64,000 nt of DNA from Marivivens sp. (GCA_024642115.1 JAHEBU010000003.1:186001-250000); one strand, 5' to 3'; shown: positions 9,589-19,589, counted from the stretch's first letter. Translations and numbers: made by a program. Notes: generated from the sequence alone by a model not told the origin.

Positions 9589-9690
9589 GGGGGCAGTATT
9601 GGGGTGACCGGGCAAGGTGCAAGGGGGATTTGAGGCGAGGGACCGACGGTACGCCGGCCCGTCGGTCCGTGAGGCTGGCCGGGGCGGAAG

Positions 9691-10386
9691 TCAGATCGGT
9701 CCGATGCGATCGGCGACGAGTTCTTGCAGGCGCCAGAGGGTCGGGTCGTGCAGGCCCCGCGCCTCAAGCTGCGTGACGGTGTTCAGCAGGTATTCGGCCC
9801 CGGTGCCCAGATGCCCACAGCATCTGGACAGGACATCGGCCACCTCTTCCAGCGAAAGGTCCCCGGCATAAAGATCGGAGGTCCGGCTCATCACGAAGGC
9901 AAGCGCCGCGACAGGGCCGGTGTCGGTCGTGACACTGACCCAGCAGGGCATGTTGGTGTTCGGCTTGACGGTAAATTCCCGCCGAAACAGCTGGTGGAAT
10001 TGAGTCTCCGGATCCTCGGGGGGCAATTCGAACAGCACGCCCTGACATTCTCCTCCTTGATCGAGCGACATCATCAGCCCGGGATTGTCCTGCGTGGCGC
10101 GAAACCGCATCTGGCGCAGACAGAAAGACCGGTGCCAGCCCCGCAACAGGCCGTTTCGTTCGCTGACATGGTCGATCTCGGGACGCCAGATCAGCGAGCC
10201 ATAGGCAAAAAGCCGGGTCGGGCTGTCAGGGGCCGGGTGGGTCGCGATCATGCGCGTGACCCAGTCCGCGTAATCCGCGTCGGTCTGGGTCTGCTGCCCG
10301 GCGGGCGGCCCGGCGTCCTCAATCTGTCGGTGGACCAGGGCGACATGCGCCGCTGTCAGCGACAGGTGTCGATGTTCGCGTTCCAT
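9691..10386 (-). CDS. ChaC-like gamma-glutamylcyclotransferase
   Basis: The 231-residue protein has the family motif FAYGSLIWRPE, in which YGSL binds the gamma-glutamyl group, and RGWHRSFCLRQMRFRATQDNPGLMMSL typical of ChaC. ChaC enzymes cleave glutathione to 5-oxoproline and Cys-Gly. The start at 10386 gives MEREHRHLSL; an in-frame start at 10434 adds a poorly supported leader. It is on the same strand as recO and DUF1491 with 60-100 bp gaps, so an operon is possible but not shown. Confidence 0.8.
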   Translation of the reverse strand: MEREHRHLSLTAAHVALVHRQIEDAGPPAGQQTQTDADYADWVTRMIATHPAPDSPTRLFAYGSLIWRPEIDHVSERNGLLRGWHRSFCLRQMRFRATQDNPGLMMSLDQGGECQGVLFELPPEDPETQFHQLFRREFTVKPNTNMPCWVSVTTDTGPVAALAFVMSRTSDLYAGDLSLEEVADVLSRCCGHLGTGAEYLLNTVTQLEARGLHDPTLWRLQELVADRIGPI

Positions 10387-10446
10387 GCCACCCCCCGATC
10401 TGGCGATGCTGCGGCGATCGGGGCACGATTGCAACGACTCTTTCGT

Positions 10447-10773
10447 CTAGTCCAACCCGTCTTCGTCCAGTAGGTGGCGCCCCGCCTTGTCCTCGACCTC
10501 GATCACCCAGAGGTCGGGATCGAAGGTGCGCTGCCGGGCGATGGAGGCGTCCACCTCGGGCTCGGCTCCTTGCGCGAGGATGGTCCAACGGCGGTCGCCG
10601 GTCATCAGGTCAAAGCTGCGCTGAAAGCTGGTGGCCTGACCGTCGAGCGTGTTGAGCTTTATCAGCACGGCCCCGGCGGTGTTGTCGCCCCGTTTTACGA
10701 CAAAGGCGGGGATGCCGTGCAGCCGTAGCCGCGTGAGGTAGGCCGCGACCCAGATGTCGGCGGTCAGGCGCAT
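10447..10773 (-). CDS. DUF1491 family protein
   Basis: A 108-residue protein starting MRLTADIWVAAYLTRL with the conserved segments GIPAFVVKRGD and DPDLWVIEVEDKAGRHLLDE. This matches the small DUF1491 family found downstream of era and recO in Rhodobacterales. No catalytic motif is evident and the function is unknown. The start at 10773 is the only one giving the family N-terminus; longer reading frames run backwards through the repeat at 10786-10837 into era. It lies 112 bp downstream of era on the same strand. Confidence 0.75.
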   Translation of the reverse strand: MRLTADIWVAAYLTRLRLHGIPAFVVKRGDNTAGAVLIKLNTLDGQATSFQRSFDLMTGDRRWTILAQGAEPEVDASIARQRTFDPDLWVIEVEDKAGRHLLDEDGLD

Positions 10774-10785
10774 GGGCGGTGGCGG

Positions 10786-10837
10786 AGGGGGGCGCTGCCC
10801 CCCGCTGCGCTCCCCCCGGGATATTTGGGGCACAAAG
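10786..10837. repeat. Dispersed palindromic repeat between era and DUF1491
   Basis: A GGGGGG-CGCTG-CCCCCC palindrome (10787-10803) is followed by a C-rich block and a CCGGGATATTTGGGGCACAAAG-like end. The order GGGG-CGCTGCCCC, then CCCCCGG-(A/G)-(G/T)T-TTT, then ACAAAG matches the arms at 55378-55434 and 55567-55624. It probably belongs to a dispersed intergenic family and may also act as a hairpin between the genes. Confidence 0.6.
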
Positions 10838-10885
10838 GCAGGGGGTTCGGGGGAGGACAAGAGATTAGCGGCACGCTGGCCATGA

Positions 10886-11800
10886 TCATGCGTTGCCGTC
10901 CTTGAAGTCGAGGCCCATCTCGTCATAGCGTTCGGATTCTTCGAGCCAGTTGGGTCGCACCTTGACCGTGAGGAACAGGTGGACGCGGCGGCCGAGGAAT
11001 TCTTCGAGTTCTTCGCGGGCGGCCTTGCCCACCGATTTGGCTGTCTCGCCGCCTTTACCCAGCACGATCCCCTTGTGACCGTCGCGGGCGACATAGACGA
11101 TCTGGTCGATCCGGGCCGAGCCGTCTTCGCGTTCGGTCCATTGTTCGGTTTCGACGGTCAGTTCGTAGGGCAGTTCCTGGTGCAGCCGCAGCGTCAGCTT
11201 TTCGCGGGTGATTTCGGCGGCGATCATCCGCAGGGGCAGGTCGGCGATCTGGTCTTCGGGGTAGAGCCAGGGGCCCACAGGCATTTGGGCAGCCAACCAA
11301 TCGCGCAGGGTGTCGCAGCCGTAGCCCTTTTCCGCGGAAATCATGAAGGTTTCGGCAAAGGGGTAGGCGTCGTTCATTTCCTTGGACAGGCCCAGAAGCG
11401 TCTCGGCCTTGACCCGGTCGATCTTGTTGATGGCCAGCGCCACCTTGCGCCCCTGCCCGATCCCTTCGAGTTTCTCGAAGATCGCCTTGACCCCTTCGGT
11501 CACACCCCGGTGCGCCTCGATCATCAGGACCACGACGTCGGCATCCGCAGCCCCGCCCCAGGCCGCCGCCACCATCGCCCGGTCAAGCCTGCGCCGGGGT
11601 TTGAAGAGGCCGGGCGTATCAACAAAGACGATCTGCGATTGACCGGCCATGCAGACGCCGCGGATGCGCGCCCGGGTCGTCTGCACCTTGTGCGTCACGA
11701 TCGAGACCTTGGCCCCGACCATGTGGTTCAGAAGCGTGGATTTGCCCGCGTTGGGTTCGCCGATCAGGGCAACGAAGCCCGCGCGTTGGAGGTCGGTCAT
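10886..11800 (-). CDS. era: GTPase Era
   Basis: Era (304 residues) is an essential GTPase that binds the 3' end of 16S rRNA and assists 30S maturation. The G1 P-loop GEPNAGKS is at residues 14-21, G3 is DTPGLF and G4 is NKID. The C-terminal KH RNA-binding domain contains [26 protein letters not shown]. The start at 11800 overlaps the rnc stop by ATGA, indicating coupled translation in the order lepB-rnc-era. Confidence 0.97.
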   Translation of the reverse strand: MTDLQRAGFVALIGEPNAGKSTLLNHMVGAKVSIVTHKVQTTRARIRGVCMAGQSQIVFVDTPGLFKPRRRLDRAMVAAAWGGAADADVVVLMIEAHRGVTEGVKAIFEKLEGIGQGRKVALAINKIDRVKAETLLGLSKEMNDAYPFAETFMISAEKGYGCDTLRDWLAAQMPVGPWLYPEDQIADLPLRMIAAEITREKLTLRLHQELPYELTVETEQWTEREDGSARIDQIVYVARDGHKGIVLGKGGETAKSVGKAAREELEEFLGRRVHLFLTVKVRPNWLEESERYDEMGLDFKDGNA

Positions 11801-12477
11801 GGGGATACTTTCATGAGCAGGGATTTGGCCGCTGCCTGTTCTGCCTGCCGTTTGGACCCTGCGGTCGCTTGCGCATGGGGACCGGAGGCCAGACGGACCT
11901 CGATGGTAAAAGTGGGGGCGTGGTCGGGGCCGGCCCGCCCGGTTTCGATATAGTCGGGCGGCGGTTCGCCCCGCGCCTGCGCCCATTCCTGAAGCGCTGT
12001 CTTGGCGTCGCGGGCGTCGTCCTGGACGCCCTCGATACGGTCTGCCCAGAGTGTCGTGACCATCTTTTGCGCAGCCGCATAGCCCGCGTCGAGGTAAACT
12101 GCGGCGATCAGCGCCTCCATCGCGTCGGCAAGCAGCGCCTCTTTGCGCCGCCCGCCGGATTGCTGTTCGGACCGCCCGAGTTTGAGCACCGCGCCCACGT
12201 CGATCTGTCGGGCGACGGCGGCGCAGGTTTCCTTGCGCACCAGCGCGTTAAAGCGGGGGGCAAGTTGTCCTTCGGTGGCTGCCGTGTCGGCCTTGAGCAG
12301 TGCGTCGGCCATCACCAGGCCCAGCACCCGGTCGCCCAGAAACTCGAGCCGCTGGTTGTCGTCGCGGTTGGCCGAGGACATAGAGGCGTGCGTGACAGCC
12401 CGGATCAGCAGGTCAGGTTTGCCGAAGCGGTGCCCAAGTCGGGTCGAGAAGGCGATGAGGTCGGCGGAGAGTTTCAT
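11797..12477 (-). CDS. rnc: Ribonuclease III
   Basis: This 226-residue enzyme cleaves double-stranded RNA during rRNA processing. The catalytic signature is [20 protein letters not shown], with Arg where most homologues have Ala or Ser. The second acidic site is in [17 protein letters not shown]-terminal dsRNA-binding domain ends with [15 protein letters not shown]. The start at 12477 overlaps the lepB stop by 4 bp; an upstream in-frame ATG at 12525 lies inside lepB and is less likely. Confidence 0.97.
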   Translation of the reverse strand: MKLSADLIAFSTRLGHRFGKPDLLIRAVTHASMSSANRDDNQRLEFLGDRVLGLVMADALLKADTAATEGQLAPRFNALVRKETCAAVARQIDVGAVLKLGRSEQQSGGRRKEALLADAMEALIAAVYLDAGYAAAQKMVTTLWADRIEGVQDDARDAKTALQEWAQARGEPPPDYIETGRAGPDHAPTFTIEVRLASGPHAQATAGSKRQAEQAAAKSLLMKVSP

Positions 12478-13523
12478 CGCACCCCCTCCAAAAAGCGATC
12501 GCTGCGCCAGGTCCAGACCTGCCAAAGCGCCCGGCCCGCTGCCGAAAAGAGCACCAGTCGCGCCCGCCCGCTCACGTTTTCTATCGGCACGAAGCCAAGC
12601 CCCCCCGCCGCCTGCGCAAAGCGGCTGTCGGTGGAGTTGTCGCGGTTGTCTCCCATCAGGAACAGGTTGCCCGGTGGCACGGTGAACATGGCGGTAGTGT
12701 CCTGCATCGCGCTGTCTATGTCGAGGACGCGGTAGCTGGTCCCGTCAGGCAACATTTCGACCGCTTGCCCCTTGCGGCAGATGGCCCCTTGCCCCACGGC
12801 CCCGTTGGCGCAGCGCGGCAGGACGCCGGCCGGTCCCTGCTGTTCCATCATTTCGACAAATTCGCCGTCCGGGGTTTGCGGCAGGGCTGTCCCGTTCAGG
12901 ATCACCGTTCCGTCCTGCATCTGCACAGTGTCCCCCGGCAGGCCGATCACCCGTTTGACGAAGATCTCTTTGGTGAAGGGATGGCGGAACACTACGACTG
13001 CCCCACGCGGGGGTGTAGAGGACTGGTTGGTGGCAAGGAAGTAATCGCCGATCAGCAGGGTCGGTTTCATGCTGCCCGAAGGGACGTAGAAGGGCGCCCA
13101 GAAAATTCGTGACATCAGGATGACCGCAAGCAGGCAGGTCAGGGCAAAGCCGAGGCTGCGCAGAATGGAATCGTCGCTGCCCCGGCGTCGTTGGCTGGTC
13201 GGTCGCAGGGCCATGACCAGCCACAGGGCGACCCCGACATACGGCAATGCCGTCAGCCAGAACACCCAGCCCGACCAGCCCAGATCGTTGAGCCGTCGCA
13301 GGGTATGTCCGGTGGCCGGCACGACCAGAAGCCCGGCCAGCAGAAACCCTGTCACCTCGACCGGACGGGACCAGCGGGCCGCGCCTTGCATATCCGCAAC
13401 AGTCGCAGCCCCGAGTGCCACGGTCAGCGCCAGCGTCAAAAGCACGAAGGGCAGCCGCGTGGACCGTCCGGACCAATCCAGCCCATCCAGCAAAAGTGTG
13501 AGTGGGTTACCCCGCCGCGCCAT
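12474..13523 (-). CDS. lepB: Signal peptidase I with N-terminal DUF805 membrane domain
   Basis: The 349-residue protein joins two parts. Residues 10-110 have several hydrophobic helices and [11 protein letters not shown], the hallmark of DUF805. Residues 125-349 are a complete type I signal peptidase: the catalytic Ser151 in VPSGSMKPT, the general base Lys190 in [10 protein letters not shown], and [12 protein letters not shown]. It therefore looks active and anchored by extra helices. It is the second of two lepB genes in tandem, 8 bp after a normal one, and overlaps rnc by 4 bp. A fusion of this type is unusual; the role of the DUF805 part is unknown. Confidence 0.9.
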   Translation of the reverse strand: MARRGNPLTLLLDGLDWSGRSTRLPFVLLTLALTVALGAATVADMQGAARWSRPVEVTGFLLAGLLVVPATGHTLRRLNDLGWSGWVFWLTALPYVGVALWLVMALRPTSQRRRGSDDSILRSLGFALTCLLAVILMSRIFWAPFYVPSGSMKPTLLIGDYFLATNQSSTPPRGAVVVFRHPFTKEIFVKRVIGLPGDTVQMQDGTVILNGTALPQTPDGEFVEMMEQQGPAGVLPRCANGAVGQGAICRKGQAVEMLPDGTSYRVLDIDSAMQDTTAMFTVPPGNLFLMGDNRDNSTDSRFAQAAGGLGFVPIENVSGRARLVLFSAAGRALWQVWTWRSDRFLEGVR

Positions 13524-13531
13524 CCGCGACC

Positions 13532-14374
13532 CTATTCAATCGCCTTGAAATAGCGGTCCGACCGCCACGTCCAGAACGCCAGCATGGACCGCCCCGCCGA
13601 CGAGAACATGATTCGATCAGCCCGTCCCACGATGTTTTCCAGCGGCACGAACCCGACCCCGCCCTGTGTCTGCGGAAAGCGGCTGTCGGTGGAGTTGTCC
13701 CGGTTATCGCCCATAAAGAAGAAGTTGCCTTCGGGAACGGTATAGACGCCGGTGTTGTCCTGCGGCTCCATCGCCACGTTCAGGATGTCATGTTTGACCC
13801 CGTTGGGCAGCGTTTCGATGAACCGTTCCTTGTCACAGGGGTCCCCGACGTTTTGCCCGGTGCCCGTCATGCAGCGCGGGCGCAGCCCTTGGGGGCCTTG
13901 GGGGCCAAAAATTTCTTCGAAGGTGCCAGCCGGTTCGACGGTGACGGGCACGTCGTTGATGTAAAGCAGCCCCTCCTTGACCTGAATCCGGTCGCCGGGC
14001 AGGCCGATCAGCCGCTTGATGAAGTCCTCGCCTGTTACAGGATGCCGGAACACCACCACATCGCCGCGCTGCGGGTCAGAGCCAAACAGCCGCGTCTTGG
14101 CCCCCTTGAAGATGCCGCAGAAATCATCCGCCCCGATATCCACCCCGATCGCCGGGATGCGGATCGACGGGCAAGAGGCGTAGGAATAGCCATAGGCCAT
14201 CTTGTTCACGAACAGAAAGTCGCCGATCAGCAATGTGTCCTTCATCGACCCTGACGGAATCCAGAACGGCTGAAACAGGATCGTGCGGAACGCCCCGGCG
14301 ATGAGCAGCGCATAGACCACCGTTTTCACGGTTTCCTTGATACCGGCCCAAACGCCGCCTTCGGTTTCCGACAT
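13532..14374 (-). CDS. lepB: Signal peptidase I
   Basis: The canonical 280-residue leader peptidase removes signal peptides from exported proteins at the periplasmic face. It has one N-terminal membrane segment (about residues 16-37), catalytic Ser43 in IPSGSMKDT, Lys120 in IKRLIGLPGD, and [12 protein letters not shown]. Its catalytic domain is closely similar to that of the DUF805-fused copy downstream, so the pair arose by duplication. It heads the lepB-lepB-rnc-era run and follows acpS by about 50 bp on the same strand. Confidence 0.95.
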   Translation of the reverse strand: MSETEGGVWAGIKETVKTVVYALLIAGAFRTILFQPFWIPSGSMKDTLLIGDFLFVNKMAYGYSYASCPSIRIPAIGVDIGADDFCGIFKGAKTRLFGSDPQRGDVVVFRHPVTGEDFIKRLIGLPGDRIQVKEGLLYINDVPVTVEPAGTFEEIFGPQGPQGLRPRCMTGTGQNVGDPCDKERFIETLPNGVKHDILNVAMEPQDNTGVYTVPEGNFFFMGDNRDNSTDSRFPQTQGGVGFVPLENIVGRADRIMFSSAGRSMLAFWTWRSDRYFKAIE

Positions 14375-14427
14375 GATGTGTCCTTTGTCCCTCGTTCCGC
14401 GCTACATGCGCAGGCGGCAAGGGGGAG

Positions 14428-14853
14428 TCAAGCGACGCCCGGCGTCGCGTCGGTCAGTGGCAGGGCCTCGATTACCACAAAGGCCTGCGCCCAGGGGTGA
14501 TCGTCTGTCAAAGTGACGTGAATGACGGCGCGGTGACCTGGTGGCGTCATTTGCGCCAGCCGCTCTGCCGCCCAGCCGGTCACGTGCATGACGGGCTGGC
14601 CGGTCCGCAGGTTGGTCACGGCCATGTCCCGCCACGCGATGCCCATGCGCAGGCCGGTTCCCAGCGCCTTGGAACAGGCTTCTTTGGCGGCCCAGCGTTT
14701 GGCGTAGGTGGCAGCGATGGCGCGGGGTCGGCTGGCGGCCTTTTTCTGTTCCCGTTCCGTAAAGACCCGGTTGAGAAAGCGGTCGCCGAAACGCGCCAGT
14801 GTCCCCTCGATCCGGTCGATGTTGCACAGGTCCGTGCCAATGCCGAGGATCAT
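14428..14853 (-). CDS. acpS: Holo-[acyl-carrier-protein] synthase
   Basis: AcpS (141 residues) transfers 4'-phosphopantetheine from CoA to acyl carrier protein. The metal-binding residues are Asp8 in [13 protein letters not shown] and Glu58 in [15 protein letters not shown]. The ATG at 14851-14853 overlaps the upstream hypothetical gene by 4 bp. It precedes the two lepB genes on the same strand, a common order in this group together with pdxJ. Confidence 0.95.
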   Translation of the reverse strand: MILGIGTDLCNIDRIEGTLARFGDRFLNRVFTEREQKKAASRPRAIAATYAKRWAAKEACSKALGTGLRMGIAWRDMAVTNLRTGQPVMHVTGWAAERLAQMTPPGHRAVIHVTLTDDHPWAQAFVVIEALPLTDATPGVA

Positions 14854-15305
14854 TGCGCGACCGCCGTCACTGTCTTGTCCGCCCGGTTGACGGTCACGAG
14901 GAGGTCGGACCAGACCGGGTCGATTTCCAGCCCCGTGGGGAGCCGTCCGACCGGGACGGTCAACCCCAGCCCGGTGGTCGGATCGTCTGCGGCGGTGATC
15001 CGGTCGAAACCGATGGCCGCAAAGCCAAAGCCCGTGTCGGCCACGATCCAGCATTGCGGCCCTTCGTCGGGGTCCTCGGTCGTGAGGACCAGATATTGCC
15101 CGCAGCAAACTGGTTCGATCGTATCGACCAACGTGGCCCGGATCGCCCCGTTGGCAAAGGTGCGCGTGTGATCCTCCCACGGTTCGGGGATCAGGCCGAG
15201 AGAGGCCACCTGAGTTGCCGGACTGTCGGTGAAACAGCCGATCACGGTCTGGGCCTGCCCCACGCCTGCCAGAGCGGACAGGGCCAATCCAAGAAAAAGG
15301 CGCAT
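14850..15305 (-). CDS. Secreted hypothetical protein upstream of acpS
   Basis: A 151-residue protein with a signal peptide (residues 1-18, cleavage likely after GQAQ). The mature part has four cysteines, including an adjacent pair in [10 protein letters not shown], and the acidic segment [18 protein letters not shown]. No family is recognised. It overlaps acpS by ATGA and is therefore probably the first gene of the acpS-lepB-lepB-rnc-era transcript. The start at 15305 gives a clean signal peptide; longer in-frame extensions would run into the divergent promoter region. Confidence 0.6.
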   Translation of the reverse strand: MRLFLGLALSALAGVGQAQTVIGCFTDSPATQVASLGLIPEPWEDHTRTFANGAIRATLVDTIEPVCCGQYLVLTTEDPDEGPQCWIVADTGFGFAAIGFDRITAADDPTTGLGLTVPVGRLPTGLEIDPVWSDLLVTVNRADKTVTAVAQ

Positions 15306-15456
15306 GAGGTGTCCTTTGCTGCGTCGCCTGTCAGATGTCGCATGAGTACTGCCCGTTTGGCAAACCATGCGAGATTGATCTGTATCATGGCGGCAGGTCG
15401 CCGATGCGCGCAGAGTCGGCGCAGGCCAAAGGGCCGATAAACAAAGGACGACCAAG

Positions 15457-15960
15457 ATGACCATGACCAGACGCGCGACACTGGCCCTTGGGGCCGGAAT
15501 GATGGCCCTGTTGATGGCAACCGCTGCACAGGCGGCCGAGACGATCAATGTTTCGTTGTGGGACACCGGGCCCGATGCCATGGCCGCGATGGGCACGATG
15601 CCCGATATCGTGCTGGGCGGAAACACCGACATGTCCAAGGCAACGATGGGGGTCAAGGTAGACGTGACCGAGGTGAAGGCGGGCGAAGTCACCTTTGCCG
15701 TCACCAATGACAGCAAGGACACCATTCACGAGATGATCCTGTCCCCCGTCCCAGCGGACGGCGCTGCCCTGCCCTATCTGGCGGACATGAACATGGTGGA
15801 CGAAGACGCTGCCAAGCATCTGGGCGAAGTGGCCGAGCTCGACCCCGGCGCCAAGGGGGCGCTGACCGTCACCCTGACGCCAGGCGACTATATCCTGTAT
15901 TGCAATATCCCCGGCCACTATGTGCTGGGCATGTGGACCACGATCAAGGTCACCGAGTAA
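15457..15960 (+). CDS. Secreted cupredoxin-like copper protein
   Basis: The 167-residue protein has a signal peptide ending in AAQAAE and a plastocyanin-type domain. Likely type-1 copper ligands are His in TIHEM, then Cys, His and Met in YCNIPGHYVLGMW at the C-terminus. Before these lies an EVKAGEVTFAVTN segment usual for cupredoxins. It probably carries electrons or handles copper in the periplasm; no partner gene is adjacent. AAAGGACG precedes the ATG at 15457. It is a lone plus-strand gene inside a minus-strand housekeeping run. Confidence 0.8.
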   Translation: MTMTRRATLALGAGMMALLMATAAQAAETINVSLWDTGPDAMAAMGTMPDIVLGGNTDMSKATMGVKVDVTEVKAGEVTFAVTNDSKDTIHEMILSPVPADGAALPYLADMNMVDEDAAKHLGEVAELDPGAKGALTVTLTPGDYILYCNIPGHYVLGMWTTIKVTE

Positions 15961-15979
15961 CGGAACAGATGGCGCGGGG

Positions 15980-16726
15980 TCAGCCCCGCGCCGTATCCAT
16001 CAGCCGCCGCATTTCGGCTATGGCCGGGGCCAGCCCCAGAAAGATCGCCTCGCCGATCAGGAAATGCCCGATGTTCAGCTCCATCACCTCGGGGAAGGCG
16101 GCGACGGGTTGCACCGTGTCGTAGGCCAGCCCGTGGCCGACATGGACCTCGAGCCCGAGGCTGTCGGCGTAGGTGGCCATTTCGCGCAGCCGTTCCAGTT
16201 CGGCGTCGCGGGCGACGAAATGTCCTTCGGCGTGCAGGTCGCAATAGGCCCCGGCGTGCAGTTCGACAATGGTGGCCCCAATCCGGGCCGCACTTTCGAT
16301 CTGGGGTCGGTCGGCAGCGACGAACAGCGACACGCGACATCCCGCATCGCGCAAGGGAGCGATGAAATGGGCGAGCCTGTTTTCTTCGCGCGCGACCTCA
16401 AGCCCGCCCTCGGTCGTGCGTTCTTCGCGCTTTTCGGGGACGATGCAGACGGCGTGGGGTTTGTGCCGCAAGGCGATTTTTTGCATCTCGTCCGTGGCGG
16501 CCATTTCAAAGTTGAGCGGCAGGGTGAGCGCGGCCATCAATCCTTCGATATCGGCGTCGGAAATGTGCCGCCGATCCTCGCGCAAATGCGCGGTGATGCC
16601 ATCGGCACCGGCCTCCTGGGCCAGGATTGCCGCACGGATCGGGTCGGGATTGGCCCCGCCACGGGCGTTGCGCACGGTGGCGACGTGGTCAATGTTGACG
16701 CCCAGTCGAAGTCTGCCTTTTGCCAT
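15980..16726 (-). CDS. pdxJ: Pyridoxine 5'-phosphate synthase
   Basis: PdxJ (248 residues) condenses 3-amino-2-oxopropyl phosphate with 1-deoxyxylulose 5-phosphate to make pyridoxine phosphate. The TIM-barrel start [31 protein letters not shown], and the C-terminal [12 protein letters not shown] and [12 protein letters not shown] are all family hallmarks. It sits 24 bp after a DUF2062 gene on the same strand, and a frequent neighbour of pdxJ, acpS, is nearby. Confidence 0.97.
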   Translation of the reverse strand: MAKGRLRLGVNIDHVATVRNARGGANPDPIRAAILAQEAGADGITAHLREDRRHISDADIEGLMAALTLPLNFEMAATDEMQKIALRHKPHAVCIVPEKREERTTEGGLEVAREENRLAHFIAPLRDAGCRVSLFVAADRPQIESAARIGATIVELHAGAYCDLHAEGHFVARDAELERLREMATYADSLGLEVHVGHGLAYDTVQPVAAFPEVMELNIGHFLIGEAIFLGLAPAIAEMRRLMDTARG

Positions 16727-16750
16727 CTGTCGGGTCTCCTATGGGTGGGT

Positions 16751-17395
16751 CTAGCCGGGTGTCGGGCCCGCACCGGGTTTCTTGCGCAACTGGTCCAATT
16801 TAGCCCGCAGCGATTTGCGCCGCCGGTTCTGATAGGCCGTCAACACAGGCAGCGAGATGTAATAGGCGATCGTCCCGGCGATGATCCCCGGAATGATGCC
16901 CCCGATCATGAAAGGGAAAAACACCTGGTGGTAGAACACGGCAAGCCGATCCCAATGCGCCACTTCGGGCGTGAAGATCGCCATGAAATTGTGCCACAGA
17001 TCATGCCATGCGCCGCCGAATTTTTCGGCCAGTGACATCTTGTCCCCGTCGCGCGGTTTGGTGCCCAGCAGGAAATGCCCAGTTTCCAGCGAAATGGCTG
17101 CGATCGGCACATAGGTCAGCGGGTTGCCAAAGAAGGTGGACAACAGCGCCGCAAGAAGATTGCCCCGCATCAGTCGCGAGATGATCCAAGCCACGAGGAA
17201 GTGTAGGCCAAAGAAGGGGGTAAAGGTGGTGAACACACCCGCCCAGATCCCGCGCGCAATCCGTTCGGGCGTGTCGGGCAAGCGGCGAACGCGGTGTTTG
17301 ACGTATTCAAAGGCCCGCACCCAGCCACCGCGGGGCCAGACGGATTCGGTCACGATCTTCCAGATCGACCGTCTGTCCCTGCGTTTGAAAACCAC
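16751..17395 (-). CDS. DUF2062 domain membrane protein
   Basis: The 214-residue protein has the DUF2062 pattern: an N-terminal basic part, FTPFFGLHFLVAWIISRLMRGN, and FFGNPLTYVPIAAISLETG, followed by a further C-terminal membrane helix before a basic tail. Two or three membrane helices are predicted by eye. The function is unknown. It lies between rsh (18 bp upstream) and pdxJ (24 bp downstream) on the same strand, so co-transcription is likely. Confidence 0.8.
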   Translation of the reverse strand: MVFKRRDRRSIWKIVTESVWPRGGWVRAFEYVKHRVRRLPDTPERIARGIWAGVFTTFTPFFGLHFLVAWIISRLMRGNLLAALLSTFFGNPLTYVPIAAISLETGHFLLGTKPRDGDKMSLAEKFGGAWHDLWHNFMAIFTPEVAHWDRLAVFYHQVFFPFMIGGIIPGIIAGTIAYYISLPVLTAYQNRRRKSLRAKLDQLRKKPGAGPTPG

Positions 17396-17413
17396 CCCTA
17401 CCCCTTCCCGATC

Positions 17414-19552
17414 TCAAACCTTGGCAAAGCTGGCGGTGGCCCGCTTTGGATCCCTGTGCCGCCCGATGGACGATACGTTGCTTTCCGCCTCGAGCGCGGT
17501 CATCACCCGGTGTAGGTGTTCCGCGTCCCGCAGATCCACATCGACCAGAAGCCGGTAAAAATCCGGTTTGCGATCAACGAAGTTCAGGTCCGAGATATTG
17601 GCGTTCTGTTCGCCGATCAATGTGCAAATTCGTCCCAACACACCGGCGTCATTGGTGATCGTGAGGTCGAGCGTCACCGTGTTGCTGGCCGGGTGGGTCC
17701 CGTCCTGCCAGCGCAGGTCAAGCCAGCGGTCCGGCTGATCCTCGTAATCGGCGAGGGCGGCGCAGTCGATGGCGTGAACGACGACCCCCTGTCCACGAAA
17801 GGTAATACCGACGATCCGTTCGCCCGGCACCGGCTGGCAGCAGGCGGCGCGACGGTGCTGCGTTTCGGGGTCCAGGCCGATGACGGCGCGGCCCTGATCG
17901 ACCTCTTCCCCGGGCTTGTGGGCCAGATCAGGATAGATGGCGGCCACCACGTCGCGGCTGATCAGTTCGGCGCTGCCCAGGCGCGACAGCATTTCGTCGA
18001 CGGAGTCGAGCGCAAGTGTCTTGGCGGCGGTCCGCAGCGCCTTGTCCGTTGCCTTTTTCCCAACGTTCTCGAATGCCACCCGGGCCAACTCGCTGCCCAA
18101 TTTGATGAACCGTTCGCGGTCCTCTTCGCGCAGGGATCGCCGGATCGCCGTCTTGGCTCGGCCCGTCACGGCGATGTCGATCCAGGTGGCCTGCGGCGAT
18201 TGCCCTTGGGCGGTGATGATTTCGACCGACTGCCCGTTCTTGAGCCGGGTCCACAGCGGCACGCGCATCCCGTCCACCTTGGCCCCGACACAGGCCATGC
18301 CGATCCGGGTGTGGATGGCAAAGGCAAAGTCGATGGGCGTAGCTCCGCGCGGCAGCTTGATCACGTCGCCCTTGGGCGAAAAACAGAATACCTGATCCTG
18401 ATACATCTCGAGCTTGACCGCTTCGAGAAATTCATCGTGGTCCTGCTGTTCGTCCAGCCGTTCGGTCAGCGACGAAATCCAACGCACTGGATCCACGGCA
18501 AAGCGGTTTTCGACACGTTCGCCGTTCTTGTAGGACCAGTGAGCGGCGACGCCGGTTTCAGCGACTTCGTGCATTTCGCGGGTTCTGATCTGCACCTCGA
18601 CCCGTTTGCCGTCGCGACCGGAGACGGTCGTGTGGATCGACCGGTAGCCGTTCGATTTGGGCTGGCTGATGTAATCCTTGAACCGACCCGGCACCGCCCG
18701 CCAGCGTTGGTGGATCGCCCCCAGAACGCGGTAACAATCCGCCTCGGTCGCGGTGATGATCCTGAAGCCGTAGATGTCCGAGAGCCGGGAAAACCCCTGA
18801 TCCTTTTCCTGCATCTTGCGCCAGATCGAATAGGGTTTCTTGGCCCGTCCGATGACATCGGCAGTGATCGCGGCCTTTTCCAGTTCGACGCGCATGTCGG
18901 CGGTGATTTTCTGGATCACGTCGCCGGTTTCACGTTGCAGGGTGATGAAACGGCGGATGATCGAATTGCGCGCCTCGGAGTTGAGGACCTTGAAGGCCAG
19001 GTCCTCGAGCTCTTCGCGCATCCATTGCATGCCCATTCGCCCGGCGAGGGGGGCAAAGATGTCCATTGTCTCGCGGGCCTTCTGCGCCTGCTTTTCCGGC
19101 TTCATCGACTTGATCGTGCGCATGTTGTGGAGACGGTCGGCCAGTTTGACCAGCGTCACCCGCAGATCGCGTGAGGTCGCCATGAACAGTTTGCGGAAAT
19201 TCTCGGCCTGCTGGGTCTTGGTGGAATTGAGTTGCAGGTTGGTCAGCTTGGTCACGCCATCGACCAGTTCGGCGATTTCGCGGCCAAACCGCTTTTCGAC
19301 CTCGGCATAGGACGCCTTGGTGTCCTCGATGGTGTCGTGCAACAGGGCGGTGACGAGGGTGGCGTCATCCATCTGCTGATCAGCAAGGATCATGGTGACG
19401 GCGACGGGATGGCTGAAATAGGGCTCGCCCGACTGGCGCATCTGGCCGTCGTGCATCGCCTCGCCGAACGCATAGGCGTCGCGCAGCAGTTTTTCATTGG
19501 TGCGGGGGTTGTAGGCGCGGACCCGGGCGATCAGTTCATCTTGAGTCGTCAT
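17414..19552 (-). CDS. rsh: Bifunctional (p)ppGpp synthetase/hydrolase
   Basis: This 712-residue RelA/SpoT homologue makes and degrades (p)ppGpp in the stringent response. In order it has the HD hydrolase domain (FSHPVAVTMILADQ, ALLHDTIEDT), the synthetase domain (GYRSIHTTV, VEVQIRTREMHEVAE), a TGS domain (DVIKLPRGATPIDFAFAIHT) and a C-terminal ACT domain. Both catalytic halves look intact, as expected for the single Rsh of most Alphaproteobacteria. It follows rpoZ by 37 bp, as in E. coli. Confidence 0.97.
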   Translation of the reverse strand: MTTQDELIARVRAYNPRTNEKLLRDAYAFGEAMHDGQMRQSGEPYFSHPVAVTMILADQQMDDATLVTALLHDTIEDTKASYAEVEKRFGREIAELVDGVTKLTNLQLNSTKTQQAENFRKLFMATSRDLRVTLVKLADRLHNMRTIKSMKPEKQAQKARETMDIFAPLAGRMGMQWMREELEDLAFKVLNSEARNSIIRRFITLQRETGDVIQKITADMRVELEKAAITADVIGRAKKPYSIWRKMQEKDQGFSRLSDIYGFRIITATEADCYRVLGAIHQRWRAVPGRFKDYISQPKSNGYRSIHTTVSGRDGKRVEVQIRTREMHEVAETGVAAHWSYKNGERVENRFAVDPVRWISSLTERLDEQQDHDEFLEAVKLEMYQDQVFCFSPKGDVIKLPRGATPIDFAFAIHTRIGMACVGAKVDGMRVPLWTRLKNGQSVEIITAQGQSPQATWIDIAVTGRAKTAIRRSLREEDRERFIKLGSELARVAFENVGKKATDKALRTAAKTLALDSVDEMLSRLGSAELISRDVVAAIYPDLAHKPGEEVDQGRAVIGLDPETQHRRAACCQPVPGERIVGITFRGQGVVVHAIDCAALADYEDQPDRWLDLRWQDGTHPASNTVTLDLTITNDAGVLGRICTLIGEQNANISDLNFVDRKPDFYRLLVDVDLRDAEHLHRVMTALEAESNVSSIGRHRDPKRATASFAKV

Positions 19553-19589
19553 CGGTCCCGCGCCTTATCCATAAAGGCCGGTATGGGCC

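Noticed and set aside
17516-19174. Plus-strand 552-codon frame opposite rsh
   Set aside because: It is the antisense of the Rsh gene, with a low-complexity product and no ribosome site; Rsh has four recognisable domains.
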